64,000 bases of DNA from Telluribacter roseus (GCF_017355915.2 NZ_JAFEUV020000003.1:566858-630857); one strand, 5' to 3'; shown: positions 1 to 9,817, counted from the stretch's first letter. Translations and numbers: made by a program. The notes: generated by a model not told the origin, from the sequence alone.

Positions 1-463
1 AGCCCCGCAGCAACCGCGCTTCGGCCAGTACCTGCTTGCGTGTAGCCTCGGTAACACCAGGCACCGAGCCAATACGTTCTTCTATGAAGTTGGCCAGATA
101 TACGGTATTATAAATAGCGCCCCAAAGTGCCTCGGCCGCCGCGTTGGCCGCCGTGATCTGTTTATTACCTAACTCATTATACAGCGTAAATGTACCGTTG
201 TGCTGGATATAATCAGCGGTGAAGTCACCGGCTATGACCATGGGAGCACCCATGCCCCGGAAGGCATTGTACAAGCCCAGGCGTACGGGCTGAACATCCG
301 AGGCTTCATTGAGCACCAGCTCATCTACCAGCAGATCCACCGGGTCAGGTTGTAGTACTTCCCGGCAGGAGGTAGCCAAGAGCAGGAGGGCCGCCAGTAG
401 CGGAAATGCCTTCCTGGCCCGGGTTAACGAACTATATATGGTATGCTTGGCAAGAATAGTCAT
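1..463 (-). CDS. SusD/RagB-like outer-membrane lipoprotein, N-terminal part (runs off window)
   Basis: Reading leftward from an ATG at 461-463 there is an open frame of 154 codons to the window edge, so the C-terminal part is missing here. The start is followed by a basic, then hydrophobic segment and a lipobox (LLATSC, Cys near residue 33), so the product should be lipid-anchored on the outer membrane. The following sequence has the alpha-helical TPR-like look of SusD N-termini (AEALWGAIYNTVYLANFI; KQVLAEARLLRG). It lies 22 bases downstream of a susC-type gene, the usual susC-susD order. SusD proteins bind the nutrient outside the cell and lid the SusC channel. The substrate cannot be told. 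Confidence 0.88.
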   Translation of the reverse strand, partial: MTILAKHTIYSSLTRARKAFPLLAALLLLATSCREVLQPDPVDLLVDELVLNEASDVQPVRLGLYNAFRGMGAPMVIAGDFTADYIQHNGTFTLYNELGNKQITAANAAAEALWGAIYNTVYLANFIEERIGSVPGVTEATRKQVLAEARLLRG

Positions 464-485
464 GTATATGATGATTAACTGTTGA

Positions 486-3400
486 TCAGAACGTAATAGT
501 AGCCCCTAGTAGCATGGTCTTGACCTGTGGCAGCGTAAAGTAATCGATGCCCTGAGCAGCCGTGGAGCCATCCAGTGTACTTACTTCCGGATCGGCGCCC
601 GAGTAGGGGGTAAACGTCAGCAGGTTGGTACCCGACACAAACACCCGTACCGTGCTCAGCTTAGCCCGGCTTACCCACTTTGGTGGTACCGTGTAGCCAA
701 ACGACAGGTTCTTAAGGCGGATATACGAGCCATCCTCCAGGAAGCGACTGCTGTGGTAGTTATTGTAGGTGTTGCCGAATACGTAGCGAGGTACATCCGT
801 AACATCTCCTTCCTGCCGCCAGCGGCGCAGAGCGGCCACACTCTGGTTATTTTCTATGTCAGCTCCGGTATTGACCAGTGTTGTATTGGTAAAGTTCAGG
901 GTCTTGTTGCCGTACATGAACTGGAAGAAAACACTCAGGTCAAACCCTTTCCAGGTAACGCGGTTGGTGAGGCCACCAAAAAACTTGGGCTGGGCGGTAC
1001 CAATCACCTGACCGTCTTCGGGGGTAATACGCCCGTCGCCGTTAAGATCTTCATAAATAGCATCACCGGTGGCTGGGTCAACCCCCAGGAACTTGAGGCC
1101 CCAGAAAGTACCCAATGGCTGCCCCTGCAGAATAGCGTTGGTAGCCCCCACACCGTTGGCTTCGTACCCGCGGTATAGCGTATCCTGGTTAGCCAGGGAA
1201 ACTACTTTGTTAATATTTTTGGTGATATTCAGGTCGGTTGTCCAGCGTACAGCCCGATCAACGTTAACGGTCGAAGCCGTAAACTCAAAGCCTTTGTTGG
1301 AGATTTGACCGATGTTACCCTGTATGCTACCAAAGCCCGTAGTAAGTGGTATGGGCTCCGCGAAGAGCAGGTTATCGGTAAGGTTGCTGTACACATCAGC
1401 GATCAGCGACAGGCGCCCGTTGAAGAACGACGCGTCAAAACCTACGTTAGCCTCACGGGTGCGCTCCCACTGCAGGTTAGGGTTGCTGAGGTTGGAGGGT
1501 CCTACTCCGGTAGCTCCGTTGTAGGTGACACTACCCCAGGTCCCCAGAAAAGCGAAGCTGCCGATGCGCTCGTTACCGGTAAAGCCAACGCTACCCCGGA
1601 GCTTGAGATCGCTGATAAAGTCCAGCGACTGCATGAATGGCTCCTGCGAAATCCGCCATCCGGCCGATAGGGAAGGGAAAAAGCCGAAGCGGCGATTCTG
1701 CCCAAACCGGGACGAACCATCGTAGCGGGCCGTAAAGCCAAACAGGTACCGGTCGTCGTAGTCATACTTTACTTCTCCAAAGAAAGACACCAGGCCATTC
1801 TGCCCGAAGCCGGAACTACCGGCATCCACAATACCCGCTGAGCCTATGTACGTAAAGTCATCACTCGGAAATATACGTCCCTGAACCGATGAAGAGCGTC
1901 CCTGAGTATGGATGATTTCGTTACCGAGCAGGGTATTGAAGTGGTGCTTGTTGTTTAGCGTCAGGTAGTAGGTAAATACGTTGGAGTTGATAAGGGTGTA
2001 GGAAGTACCTGTAATGTATACGCCATATCCCTTACCGCCAACACCTTCCAGAAAACCACCAATGGCAGTACCCGATGGCTCGTACTGATCCTCCTCGCTG
2101 TTGTTATAGTCCATGCTGAACTTGGTACGGAAGCGGAGGTTACGGATGATCTCGTAATCGGCATTCACACCTGTCAGTAGCTTAAGTCCATAGGTACGGA
2201 AGCGTGGCAGTAAGGCCTGGCCTACCGGGTTGAAGTTGGGAAAGCCGGGGTAGTTGGCACTACCGGGGCCGTATAGTTGCCCCTGCTCGTTGTAAGGCGA
2301 GTAGTAGGGGATGCTCTTGATAGCGCCCGAGTATACTCCATCCAGAAAGTTATCGCCTTTTACACGGTCGTTTTGAGCCATTGTAACGTTTACGTTAGCT
2401 CCTACATTGAGTCGGTTACTGGCTTTGTGGTCCAGGTTAAGTACGCCGCTGTACCGGGTAAAACGGTTGTTGAGCTGTACTCCTTCTTCGTCACGTACGT
2501 TACCACTCAGGTAGAAGCGGGTGCGGTCATTACCGCCGGAGGCCGAAAGCTGATACTGCTGCAGTACTCCCTGGCGCAGGATGGCGTCAATCCAGTCGGT
2601 GTTGACAGCATCGGTTACGCCGGGTATAAGGCCCAGTTTGTCAGGGTCCTGGCCGGCGTTGGTGATGGCTTCGCGCTGAAGTTCCAGTAGCTGCGTAGCG
2701 CTAAGTACCTGCGGGCGGCGTACCAGGTCGGTAACGCCCCGCTGTACATCGGCCGTAATGGTAGTACGATTGTTGCGACCCCGCTTGGTGGTAATAATCA
2801 CTACCCCGTTGGCCCCGCGTGAGCCGTAGATGGCCTTGGCGGAGGCATCTTTCAGTACTTCGATGGATTCAATATCGTTGGGGTTGAAAGCGGCCAGTGC
2901 GTTGTCGTTCTGCCCGCCAAAATCGCGTCCGGAAATAGGACCGTCGTACACCGGTACACCATCTACAATAAACAGAGGACGATTGGAGGCCGAGATGGAG
3001 GTATTACCCCGTATCCGTACGGCGATACCACCACCGGGCGTACCTGACGACTGCGAGATCTGTACCCCGGCTGCCTGCCCCTGCAGAGCCTGATCTATAC
3101 CTGTAACGGGTATATCCCTGAACCGCTCACTCTTCACCGATACGATAGAGCCAATAATATCCTTGCGCTGTGCCTGGCTGTAGCCGGTTACCACCACCTG
3201 ATTCAGCTCGGTAGCACTCTCGGTCATGGATACGTTGACAACGGAGCGGTTAGGACCTACGGTAATATCCTGAGAAGCAAGACCTATGAAGGAGTAGACA
3301 AGTGTAACGGTACCCGTAGGTACGCTAATGCTATAATTCCCTTCCGCATCGGTGCTTACCCCCATAGTACTTCCCTGAAGAACTACGTTTACTCCCGGTA

Positions 3401-3521
3401 AGGCCGAATTGTCGCTTGCTGAGGTTACTTTTCCTGTTATGACTCGCTGCTGAGCCAGTGCACTATGCAATATTCCCAAAAGGAGTACACACAGTCCAAT
3501 TAAACGACTGAATTTCTTCAT
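486..3521 (-). CDS. SusC/RagA-family TonB-linked outer-membrane transporter
   Basis: This 1011-residue protein has a signal peptide (cleavage near residue 23, after ALA), a carboxypeptidase-D-like regulatory domain at about 27-110 (VITGKVTSASDNSALPGVNV), a TonB plug at about 115-245 with the SusC signatures VVVTGY, GVQISQSSG and EVLKDASAKAIYGSRGANGV, and a beta-barrel ending in the aromatic C-terminus ITF. The length is normal for the family. It imports an oligomeric nutrient through the outer membrane using TonB energy, together with the SusD-like lipoprotein encoded just downstream. No glycosidase or protease is near enough to suggest the substrate. Confidence 0.95.
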   Translation of the reverse strand: MKKFSRLIGLCVLLLGILHSALAQQRVITGKVTSASDNSALPGVNVVLQGSTMGVSTDAEGNYSISVPTGTVTLVYSFIGLASQDITVGPNRSVVNVSMTESATELNQVVVTGYSQAQRKDIIGSIVSVKSERFRDIPVTGIDQALQGQAAGVQISQSSGTPGGGIAVRIRGNTSISASNRPLFIVDGVPVYDGPISGRDFGGQNDNALAAFNPNDIESIEVLKDASAKAIYGSRGANGVVIITTKRGRNNRTTITADVQRGVTDLVRRPQVLSATQLLELQREAITNAGQDPDKLGLIPGVTDAVNTDWIDAILRQGVLQQYQLSASGGNDRTRFYLSGNVRDEEGVQLNNRFTRYSGVLNLDHKASNRLNVGANVNVTMAQNDRVKGDNFLDGVYSGAIKSIPYYSPYNEQGQLYGPGSANYPGFPNFNPVGQALLPRFRTYGLKLLTGVNADYEIIRNLRFRTKFSMDYNNSEEDQYEPSGTAIGGFLEGVGGKGYGVYITGTSYTLINSNVFTYYLTLNNKHHFNTLLGNEIIHTQGRSSSVQGRIFPSDDFTYIGSAGIVDAGSSGFGQNGLVSFFGEVKYDYDDRYLFGFTARYDGSSRFGQNRRFGFFPSLSAGWRISQEPFMQSLDFISDLKLRGSVGFTGNERIGSFAFLGTWGSVTYNGATGVGPSNLSNPNLQWERTREANVGFDASFFNGRLSLIADVYSNLTDNLLFAEPIPLTTGFGSIQGNIGQISNKGFEFTASTVNVDRAVRWTTDLNITKNINKVVSLANQDTLYRGYEANGVGATNAILQGQPLGTFWGLKFLGVDPATGDAIYEDLNGDGRITPEDGQVIGTAQPKFFGGLTNRVTWKGFDLSVFFQFMYGNKTLNFTNTTLVNTGADIENNQSVAALRRWRQEGDVTDVPRYVFGNTYNNYHSSRFLEDGSYIRLKNLSFGYTVPPKWVSRAKLSTVRVFVSGTNLLTFTPYSGADPEVSTLDGSTAAQGIDYFTLPQVKTMLLGATITF

Positions 3522-3822
3522 TGGAGACAGATGGTAGAAGTATTTTCTTGTATTGTTTGTTAGTTATGTAGGTGAATGGTACTAAAAACTAATTGGTAAT
3601 AAACCTTTAATCACCAAGTACGCAATGGTCCCCTGTCCCTGTTGCGGTATGATCACAGGTGAATCATGCTATAAACGAAATAAGCTTTTGATTAATTGAG
3701 AACCCGGCTGTGAAATATAATTAAAACCTGCGATTTTGGTTTATGTTTGGTCAATAAATAAAAACACCCCGGGGTTGCCGGGGTGTTTTTGTAACCTAAA
3801 AGCAGGAATGCCTGGTTGACTA
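3522..3822. other. Intergenic spacer between two susCD pairs
   Basis: About 300 bases without a gene. The right end holds the terminator of the upstream susD (3760-3790). The left part must hold the leader and promoter of the susC at 3521, but I see no good TAnnTTTG box on the minus strand. The nearest candidate (TAGTTTTT, around 3585) lacks the final G. No repeat or RNA gene was recognised. Confidence 0.5.
3760..3790 (-). terminator. Rho-independent terminator after susD (3823-5184)
   Basis: The inverted repeat AAAAACACCCCG / CGGGGTGTTTTT surrounds a 7-base loop, leaving a U-rich tail on the minus-strand transcript. It sits 33 bases past the stop codon of the minus-strand susD gene, so the two susCD pairs are probably separate transcription units. 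The symmetric A and T runs would also let it work in the other direction. Confidence 0.85.
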
Positions 3823-5184
3823 TTACAGGTAGCCTTCGTTCTGGGTCAAATTGGGGTTCGCGTCAATCTCACGACGTGGGATCGGGAAGATCAGCTTTGG
3901 TGACGTGTAAGGCAGTGAGCCTACAGTACCTCTGGTACGCTTGATGTCGTGGATCAGATGTCCTTCGAACGCAAGCTCAAGCCGGCGCTCTTTCATAATA
4001 TCAGCTATGGTCAGGCTGGTCGCAGCGATAGGAGCCAGGCCAGCGCGGGTACGGATACGGTTGATATCTTCGGCCGGAGTAGCACCAATGGCTGAGTTGT
4101 TACGGAAGTTAGCCTCAGCACGGGTCAGGTACATCTCCGCCAGACGCATGATCTTAACGTTGCCGTACTGGTTTCTGAATTTCACGGTGTATAGGCCGTT
4201 ATCTTCGTAGAACAGCTCCGCACGCTTGTCGCCAGGCTCATACATTTCTATGTGAGCATCCTCAATAAGGATATCACCACGTCCGCCGAAGCTGGTTCCG
4301 CCAAAGAAGGTGTTCAGTTCGTTGATACCATCCTGATCCGTAATATGGATAGAGAAGATATCCTCGGGTGTAGTGATACCGCTCTGGTTGGTGCGTAGGT
4401 CAAATACCTCTTCGGAAGGTACCAGCGAGAAGCGCCCTGAATCAATAACGCGGGTAGCAGCATTGGCCGCATCAGCGTAGCGCTCCTGCATCATGTACAC
4501 ACGAGACAGCATACCAGCTGCAGCCCACTTGGTAGCAAAGATACCATTGGTAGCAGGCAGCTTGGATTCGGCGTCGGTAAGGTCACTGATTACCTGAGTA
4601 TATACCGCAGCTACGGTAGCACGTGATACTCTCGAATCATTGTTGATTTCGGAAGTAGGCGTAAGCACCAGAGGTACCCCCGCGTTATTGGCAGGGTTTC
4701 CGTCGGTCCAGGCCTTGGCAAAGTTGCGAACCAGTTCAAAGTACATGGCACCACGTACAAACTTGGCTTCACCCTCAACACGAGCCCGGTTGGCTTCGGT
4801 TACTACCTCCAGGTTGGCCAGTACCGTATTGGCAATATTGATGGTACGGTACGCATCCAGCCAGGTATTAGCAAGACTTGCATTGTTAACAAGTACGGCT
4901 TTACGGAATATCTCGTCCGGCTCTACGAAGGTACCATCCCAGAAGATTTCGCCATTGTCTCCCAGTAGTTCAGCGTTGCGCAGGAGGTTACCACCGTAGA
5001 GGTCTATATCACTCATAGAGTCATAAGCACCTACCAGCAAACCTTCTACATCACCGGAAGTAGACACAGCCGCAGAAGCATCAATGGTATCGACGGGTTT
5101 GAGATCAAGCTGACTATCGCAGGCCGTAAGCAACATAACCGTTGCGAGCGATAGCGGAAGTATTCTTTTGAATCTATAATTCAT
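3823..5184 (-). CDS. SusD/RagB-family nutrient-binding lipoprotein
   Basis: The 453-residue protein has a lipoprotein signal peptide with lipobox LLTAC (Cys22), the SusD N-terminal start (DSQLDLKPVDTIDAS), TPR-like helices, and the C-terminal SusD signature EMYLTRAEANFR...IRTRAGL...IMKERRLELAFEGHL. It is complete and of usual length. It lies 56 bases downstream of the susC gene at 5241-8297 and is followed by a strong terminator, making a two-gene susCD operon. It captures the ligand on the cell surface and docks on its SusC partner. The ligand is unknown. Confidence 0.96.
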   Translation of the reverse strand: MNYRFKRILPLSLATVMLLTACDSQLDLKPVDTIDASAAVSTSGDVEGLLVGAYDSMSDIDLYGGNLLRNAELLGDNGEIFWDGTFVEPDEIFRKAVLVNNASLANTWLDAYRTINIANTVLANLEVVTEANRARVEGEAKFVRGAMYFELVRNFAKAWTDGNPANNAGVPLVLTPTSEINNDSRVSRATVAAVYTQVISDLTDAESKLPATNGIFATKWAAAGMLSRVYMMQERYADAANAATRVIDSGRFSLVPSEEVFDLRTNQSGITTPEDIFSIHITDQDGINELNTFFGGTSFGGRGDILIEDAHIEMYEPGDKRAELFYEDNGLYTVKFRNQYGNVKIMRLAEMYLTRAEANFRNNSAIGATPAEDINRIRTRAGLAPIAATSLTIADIMKERRLELAFEGHLIHDIKRTRGTVGSLPYTSPKLIFPIPRREIDANPNLTQNEGYL

Positions 5185-5240
5185 GTTAAGAAAATAGTTT
5201 AAATCTTTTGATTTACGCTTTTAACGTGTGACATCTACAA

Positions 5241-8200
5241 TTAGAAGCCCAGGTTAACACCAACAATGATCGTACGGGCCTGAGGCGCTGAGTAGAAGTC
5301 GTTACCCAGACCAATGTTACCAGCCAGGTGGTCAGCATTTACCTCCGGATCCCAGCCCGTATAGTTGGTAAAGGTCAGCAGGTTCTGACCCGTTACGTAC
5401 ACACGTACCCGCTCCAGTTTGGCACGGTTTACAAGTGCAGTCGGTAGCGTATACCCCAGTGTAAGCGTCTTCAGACGTACAAAGTCAGCCTTCTGCAGGT
5501 AACGTGACGACTCGGCAGTACCGTTCGCACCGAACAGGCGAGCCTGAGGTACGTTAGTGATATCGCCGGGCTTCTGCCAGCGGTTCAACTGATCGCGGGT
5601 CTGGTTATCAAAGAAGTCACCGTTGGCCGACTGGAACTTACCACCACCGTTGTACACCATATTACCGAACTGGCCCTGGAACAGGATGTTCAGCTCAAAG
5701 CCTTTGTAGGTAAAGTTGTTGGTGATACCACCGATCAGGGTAGGGTTGGGGTTCCCAAGTACTACGCGCTGAGCCAGGTTAGGATCGTTGGTTGTGTTAC
5801 GATTAACGGATCCGTCGGTATTTTCAGTATTGAGGTAGTACAGCGCATCTCCATTGTTAGGATCAACACCAGCGTACTCGATTTCGTAAAACACACCGAT
5901 AGGTTGTCCTTCGACAGCGCGGTTGTTAAAACCACCCGTGATTACCTGACCATCCAGATCAAGGATTTTGTTACGGTTGCCCGACAGGTTCAGTGAAGTA
6001 TTCCACTGGAAGGCGCCGGTGGTGTTCTGGCTGTTCAGAACGAATTCCCATCCTTTGTTTTCCAGACGACCGATGTTACGGAGCTGCGTACGGAAACCTG
6101 TAGTACCTGGTACGTTTACGTTCAGGAGCAGGTCGCGGGTATTCTTAATGTAGTAATCCACTTCACCCGACAGACGGCCACCGAAGAAGCCAAAGTCAAT
6201 ACCTACGTCAGTCTGTGCAGTTTGCTCCCAACGCAGATCAGGGTTTTCGATTTGTGACGGGCTCTGACCTGGGGTACCTGCATAACCTGACTCACCTGTA
6301 TAAAGACCGTAAGCAGCAAAGTTATTGATTGATCCAATCTCGGCGTTACCTGTCAGACCGTAGCTGGCACGTAGTTTCAGCATGCTAACAGAAGGCAGTG
6401 CCTGCATGAATGACTCTTCGCTGATAATCCATCCTGCTGAAACGGCCGGGAAGAAACCATAGCGGTTGTTCTCGCCAAAGCGTGATGAACCATCGACACG
6501 TCCACTAAATGTAAACAGGTACTTATCAGCGAAACGATAGTTGGCACGGGCAAAGTATGACAGGAAGCTAAAGTTAGTACCTGAAGAGCTACCAGCGGTG
6601 ATACGAGCTGCCGATGTAACGCGAGTATACGAGTTAGATGGGAACTCACGTCCTTCCACCTGGTTGTACGAGGCATCCGAACGCTGAAATGACGTACCTA
6701 TTACACCATCAATATCATGCTTTTCGCCAAAGGTATGACCCAGTGAGAAGAAGTTGTTGGTAGTATAGTTAGTTACTTGCGCGAAAGAGCTAAATCCAAG
6801 TCCGTTAGGAGCACCGGTGTTACGGGCAGTTTCTCTTCCGTAGTATTGATCTTCGTTAAGCGTATAAAGGTCAGCACCCCACTCACTGCGGAACTTCAGC
6901 CAGTCGGTAAAGCGGTACTCTCCGTACAGGTTACCGAGGGTACGGTACGAAGTAGAGATGTTGCTGGAGTAGTCGCGGTTCAGTATAGGGTTGAAGTACA
7001 GCGTATAGTTACCACTCAGCTGATTGGTACGGGGGTCAATTAGCGGAGTCATTGGAGGTAAAGCTACTGACTGCATCGGAGTAGAGAAGGCGTTGTCATT
7101 GGCTAGACGGCCGTTCTGAGTACGAGCCACGTTCAGGTTTACACCCAGCGTCAGATTGTCATTGGCTTTGTGATCCAGGTTAACACGACCGCTCAGGCGC
7201 TTAAACGTGTTTTTGATCAGGATACCTTTCTGATCCAGGTACTGACCTGATACAAAGAAACGTGTTTTGTTATCACCACCGCTGGCACTCAGGTCAAGCT
7301 GGCCCATCGGAGCCTTCTGGAAGGCGTGGTCTTCCCAGTTGTTGTTGATAAGACCCTGCTCCCAGTTTGCTCTTTCACCGGCCGCGTAGCGGGTAAAGCG
7401 GCTCTCAAGGCTGGTCATGTAGTTGGCAGGCAGGTCTCCCCGATCCATGCTGTTCTGAGCTGCTTCTCTGTATAGTTCAACGTATTCAGCAGTATTCAGC
7501 CACTCACGACGGCGGGTAGGCTCGCTGCTACCCATCTGGTAGCCTACGTTGAAGCGGGTCTTGCCGCTTCTACCTTTCTTCGTTGTAAGCAGTACTACCC
7601 CGTTAGAAGCACGGGCACCGTAGATAGCGGCTGCCGAAGCATCTTTCAGGATTTCGATCGACTCGATGTCGTTGAAGTTAATATCGGCCAGTGGGTTCTG
7701 GGGAGAAGTACTGGTACCCTGGTTATTAGACGTCATGGGTACTCCATCAATCACATACAGAGGCTCGTTGCTGGCTGTTACCGACGACGAACCACGGATA
7801 CGCATCTGAATCCCCTGGCCCAGCTTACCATTTAGTGAAGTGATCTGTACACCGGCGGCGCGTCCCTGGAGGGCCTGCTCGAAAGTCGTAACAGGTACAC
7901 CCTGGATAGAGCTACCTTCGATTTTGGCGATATTTCCGGTCAGGTTACGACGGGCCTGCGCACCAAATCCCGTAACTACTACCTCATTTAGCGCACGAGT
8001 ATCTGCCGTAAGCTGTACATTGATTGTTGTCTGATTTCCTACGGTTATTTCTCTTGACCCAAGACCAACAAAGCTAAACACCAGTACCGAGTTAGATGAA
8101 GGAACGCTGATGGAGTAGGAACCGGTAGCGTCGGTTTGGGTACCCTGAGTAGTACCTCTTACCTGTATACTTACACCGGGAAGTGAAGAGCCATCTTCAG

Positions 8201-8297
8201 CCGATGTTACTGTACCCGTAACCCTGATCCCCTGAGCGATGGACACCGTCCAGGTTAAAAGCAGAGCTAGTAGAGTTAGTAGACCACTTTTTTTCAT
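5241..8297 (-). CDS. SusC/RagA-family TonB-linked outer-membrane transporter
   Basis: This 1018-residue protein has a signal peptide (about 1-21), a carboxypeptidase-regulatory-like domain (RVTGTVTSAEDGSSLPGV, about 25-110), a plug with VVVTGFG, GVQIT, VIDGVPM and EILKDASAAAIYGARASNGV, and a barrel ending in NLGF. It resembles the SusC at 486-3521 in layout but the two are clearly different in sequence, so they probably take different substrates. It is the first gene of a susC-susD operon, with a predicted promoter 84 bases upstream. It acts in the outer membrane and depends on TonB-ExbBD. Confidence 0.96.
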   Translation of the reverse strand: MKKSGLLTLLALLLTWTVSIAQGIRVTGTVTSAEDGSSLPGVSIQVRGTTQGTQTDATGSYSISVPSSNSVLVFSFVGLGSREITVGNQTTINVQLTADTRALNEVVVTGFGAQARRNLTGNIAKIEGSSIQGVPVTTFEQALQGRAAGVQITSLNGKLGQGIQMRIRGSSSVTASNEPLYVIDGVPMTSNNQGTSTSPQNPLADINFNDIESIEILKDASAAAIYGARASNGVVLLTTKKGRSGKTRFNVGYQMGSSEPTRRREWLNTAEYVELYREAAQNSMDRGDLPANYMTSLESRFTRYAAGERANWEQGLINNNWEDHAFQKAPMGQLDLSASGGDNKTRFFVSGQYLDQKGILIKNTFKRLSGRVNLDHKANDNLTLGVNLNVARTQNGRLANDNAFSTPMQSVALPPMTPLIDPRTNQLSGNYTLYFNPILNRDYSSNISTSYRTLGNLYGEYRFTDWLKFRSEWGADLYTLNEDQYYGRETARNTGAPNGLGFSSFAQVTNYTTNNFFSLGHTFGEKHDIDGVIGTSFQRSDASYNQVEGREFPSNSYTRVTSAARITAGSSSGTNFSFLSYFARANYRFADKYLFTFSGRVDGSSRFGENNRYGFFPAVSAGWIISEESFMQALPSVSMLKLRASYGLTGNAEIGSINNFAAYGLYTGESGYAGTPGQSPSQIENPDLRWEQTAQTDVGIDFGFFGGRLSGEVDYYIKNTRDLLLNVNVPGTTGFRTQLRNIGRLENKGWEFVLNSQNTTGAFQWNTSLNLSGNRNKILDLDGQVITGGFNNRAVEGQPIGVFYEIEYAGVDPNNGDALYYLNTENTDGSVNRNTTNDPNLAQRVVLGNPNPTLIGGITNNFTYKGFELNILFQGQFGNMVYNGGGKFQSANGDFFDNQTRDQLNRWQKPGDITNVPQARLFGANGTAESSRYLQKADFVRLKTLTLGYTLPTALVNRAKLERVRVYVTGQNLLTFTNYTGWDPEVNADHLAGNIGLGNDFYSAPQARTIIVGVNLGF

Positions 8298-8381
8298 AAA
8301 ATAGGTTTAATTGTGATGAAAAGGATAGATAGAAATGGTTATTAGGTTAAAAAATCGTTAATTATTCAATAGTTAAGCTAA

Positions 8382-8412
8382 CAAATATATTATTTAGAGT
8401 TCAGAATGGAAA
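8382..8412 (-). promoter_or_regulatory. Predicted Bacteroidota promoter of the second susCD operon
   Basis: On the minus strand, TATATTTG (complement of 8382-8389) matches the -7 consensus TAnnTTTG. TTTC (complement of 8409-8412) lies exactly 19 bases upstream, one mismatch from the -33 TTTG. This leaves a leader of roughly 80 bases before the susC start at 8297. Confidence 0.6.
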
Positions 8413-8450
8413 TACCGCAAAGCCGTCCAACAAAAAAATATTGAAGAACA

Positions 8451-9038
8451 ATGATTTATTTTAATATCCTATTGGTATTGTCACATTTAATACCTTCGGC
8501 TGCGGGGAGTGGATATAGTGGTGGGAAAGTAGCAGCAAATATATCAAAATACCTTCGTATCAATCAAGTTGAAGCGGTTAATGTTGCTCGTAACCAGGAG
8601 CAGAACCTAACGGTCTGGCTTTTTATGGACCCGGAATGTCCAATTTCGCAGGCGTACACGCTGCGGCTACGTAGCATGGTGGAGGAGTATAAGAATGAAG
8701 CGGTGCAGTTTCAGGCGGTATATCCATCTTATACCCTCAAGCCAAAGGATATCCGACGGTTTCACCAGAAATACGGGCTCCCCTTCCCGGGCCAGAAGGA
8801 CAACGGTTACCAGCTCTCTGACCGGCTGGATGCTACCGTTACGCCCGAGGCCGTTGTGACCGATGCTCAGGGGCAGGTGGTGTACCGGGGAGCCATCGAC
8901 AACTGGTACTACGCTCTGGGGCGCAACCGAACCGAACCTACCGAACATTACCTCAAAGATGCCCTGGATGCTGCCCTGCAGGGGCTGCCGGTCCAGCGGG
9001 CGCGTACGCAGCCTATTGGCTGTATGATCAATCGCTAG
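8451..9038 (+). CDS. Redoxin-like (AhpC/TSA-related) exported protein
   Basis: The 195-residue protein has a hydrophobic N-terminus (about 4-20, likely signal or anchor) and a thioredoxin-fold core: VWLFMDPECPISQ (Cys63), a strand-helix run, and ATVTPEAVVTDAQGQVVYRGAIDNWY, which carries the cis-Pro motif of thioredoxin folds (TPEAVV). The usual CXXC is absent. Only one cysteine sits at the active-site position, and a second lies at the extreme C-terminus (IGC, Cys192), as in redoxin domains linked to c-type cytochromes. It is divergent from the susCD operon. Its stop codon overlaps that of the facing glycosyltransferase gene (CTAG at 9035-9038). The precise substrate is unknown. Confidence 0.75.
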   Translation: MIYFNILLVLSHLIPSAAGSGYSGGKVAANISKYLRINQVEAVNVARNQEQNLTVWLFMDPECPISQAYTLRLRSMVEEYKNEAVQFQAVYPSYTLKPKDIRRFHQKYGLPFPGQKDNGYQLSDRLDATVTPEAVVTDAQGQVVYRGAIDNWYYALGRNRTEPTEHYLKDALDAALQGLPVQRARTQPIGCMINR

Positions 9039-9814
9039 GGCGACCAGTACTTACGGCGTCGGCGGGAGAACCAAAAGCCGCGCCAGGTAATGCGGGCGTG
9101 GTTCCAGAGAGTAGGCAGCAGGCCAAAGTGCCGGCGTAGTACCTTGAAGCGGTCTATGAGGGACTGGCGGTGACGCTGCACCGACAGGCCGCCCGTCAGG
9201 TACTTACACAGTACGAAGGGAAGGTGCTGGATGGCTTTCGCCTTTTTCAGGCACACGATTTCCCACTCTACATCGGCACTGAGGTTGGTAATGTCGTAGA
9301 GCGGCGCAATTTCTTTTTTGACGATAAAAGCCTGATGTGATACCTTCATGCCGAGGGCCATGTCCTGCCAGCTGAGGTGGGTAGGTAACGTATGGGGCGT
9401 TACTTCGCTGCGGAGCCCGACGGGGCTGCCATCTTCATGGACAAACAGCGCATCGCTATAATAGACGTCGGCGTTGCTCTCCATGGCCGTCAGCAGCTTA
9501 TGGAGTACTTCCTTATCGTGTACTTCATCTCCCGCATTCAGAAACCACAGGTACTGGCCCGTCGCCAGCTGCAATCCCTTGTTCATGGCATCATAAAGGC
9601 CCTGGTCGGGCTCAGACTGTACCCGGAGCGAAAGCTCCTGCTGATACTGACGGGCAATAGCTAGGGTAGCATCTCTGGAGGCTCCGTCTATCAGCCAATA
9701 TTCCACTTGAGTGCGATCAGGTACCCCTTTTAGCGCCTGCTGGACGCTTAGCAGCGTTCGCTCCAGAAACTTCTCCGCGTTGTAGGTAATGGTAATAATG
9801 GTGAGCAGCGGCAT
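9035..9814 (-). CDS. Family 2 glycosyltransferase
   Basis: The 259-residue protein begins with the GT2 nucleotide-sugar-binding fold (PLLTIITITYNAEKFLERTL), followed by YWLIDGASRDAT and the region holding the acidic motif (NKGLQLATGQYLWFLNAGDEV). The C-terminal basic stretch (WRGFWFSRRRRKYW) suggests membrane association. It transfers a sugar from a nucleotide donor onto a growing glycan at the inner face of the membrane; donor and acceptor cannot be told. It is the last gene of the polysaccharide operon, 3 bases after the preceding gene, and shares overlapping TAG stops with the convergent redoxin gene, so no terminator fits between them. Confidence 0.9.
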   Translation of the reverse strand: MPLLTIITITYNAEKFLERTLLSVQQALKGVPDRTQVEYWLIDGASRDATLAIARQYQQELSLRVQSEPDQGLYDAMNKGLQLATGQYLWFLNAGDEVHDKEVLHKLLTAMESNADVYYSDALFVHEDGSPVGLRSEVTPHTLPTHLSWQDMALGMKVSHQAFIVKKEIAPLYDITNLSADVEWEIVCLKKAKAIQHLPFVLCKYLTGGLSVQRHRQSLIDRFKVLRRHFGLLPTLWNHARITWRGFWFSRRRRKYWSP

Positions 9815-9817
9815 AGC

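Noticed and set aside
753-1178. Long antisense frames over the susC and metH genes
   Set aside because: They follow from the codon pattern of the real genes on the other strand and have no independent start signals or domains.
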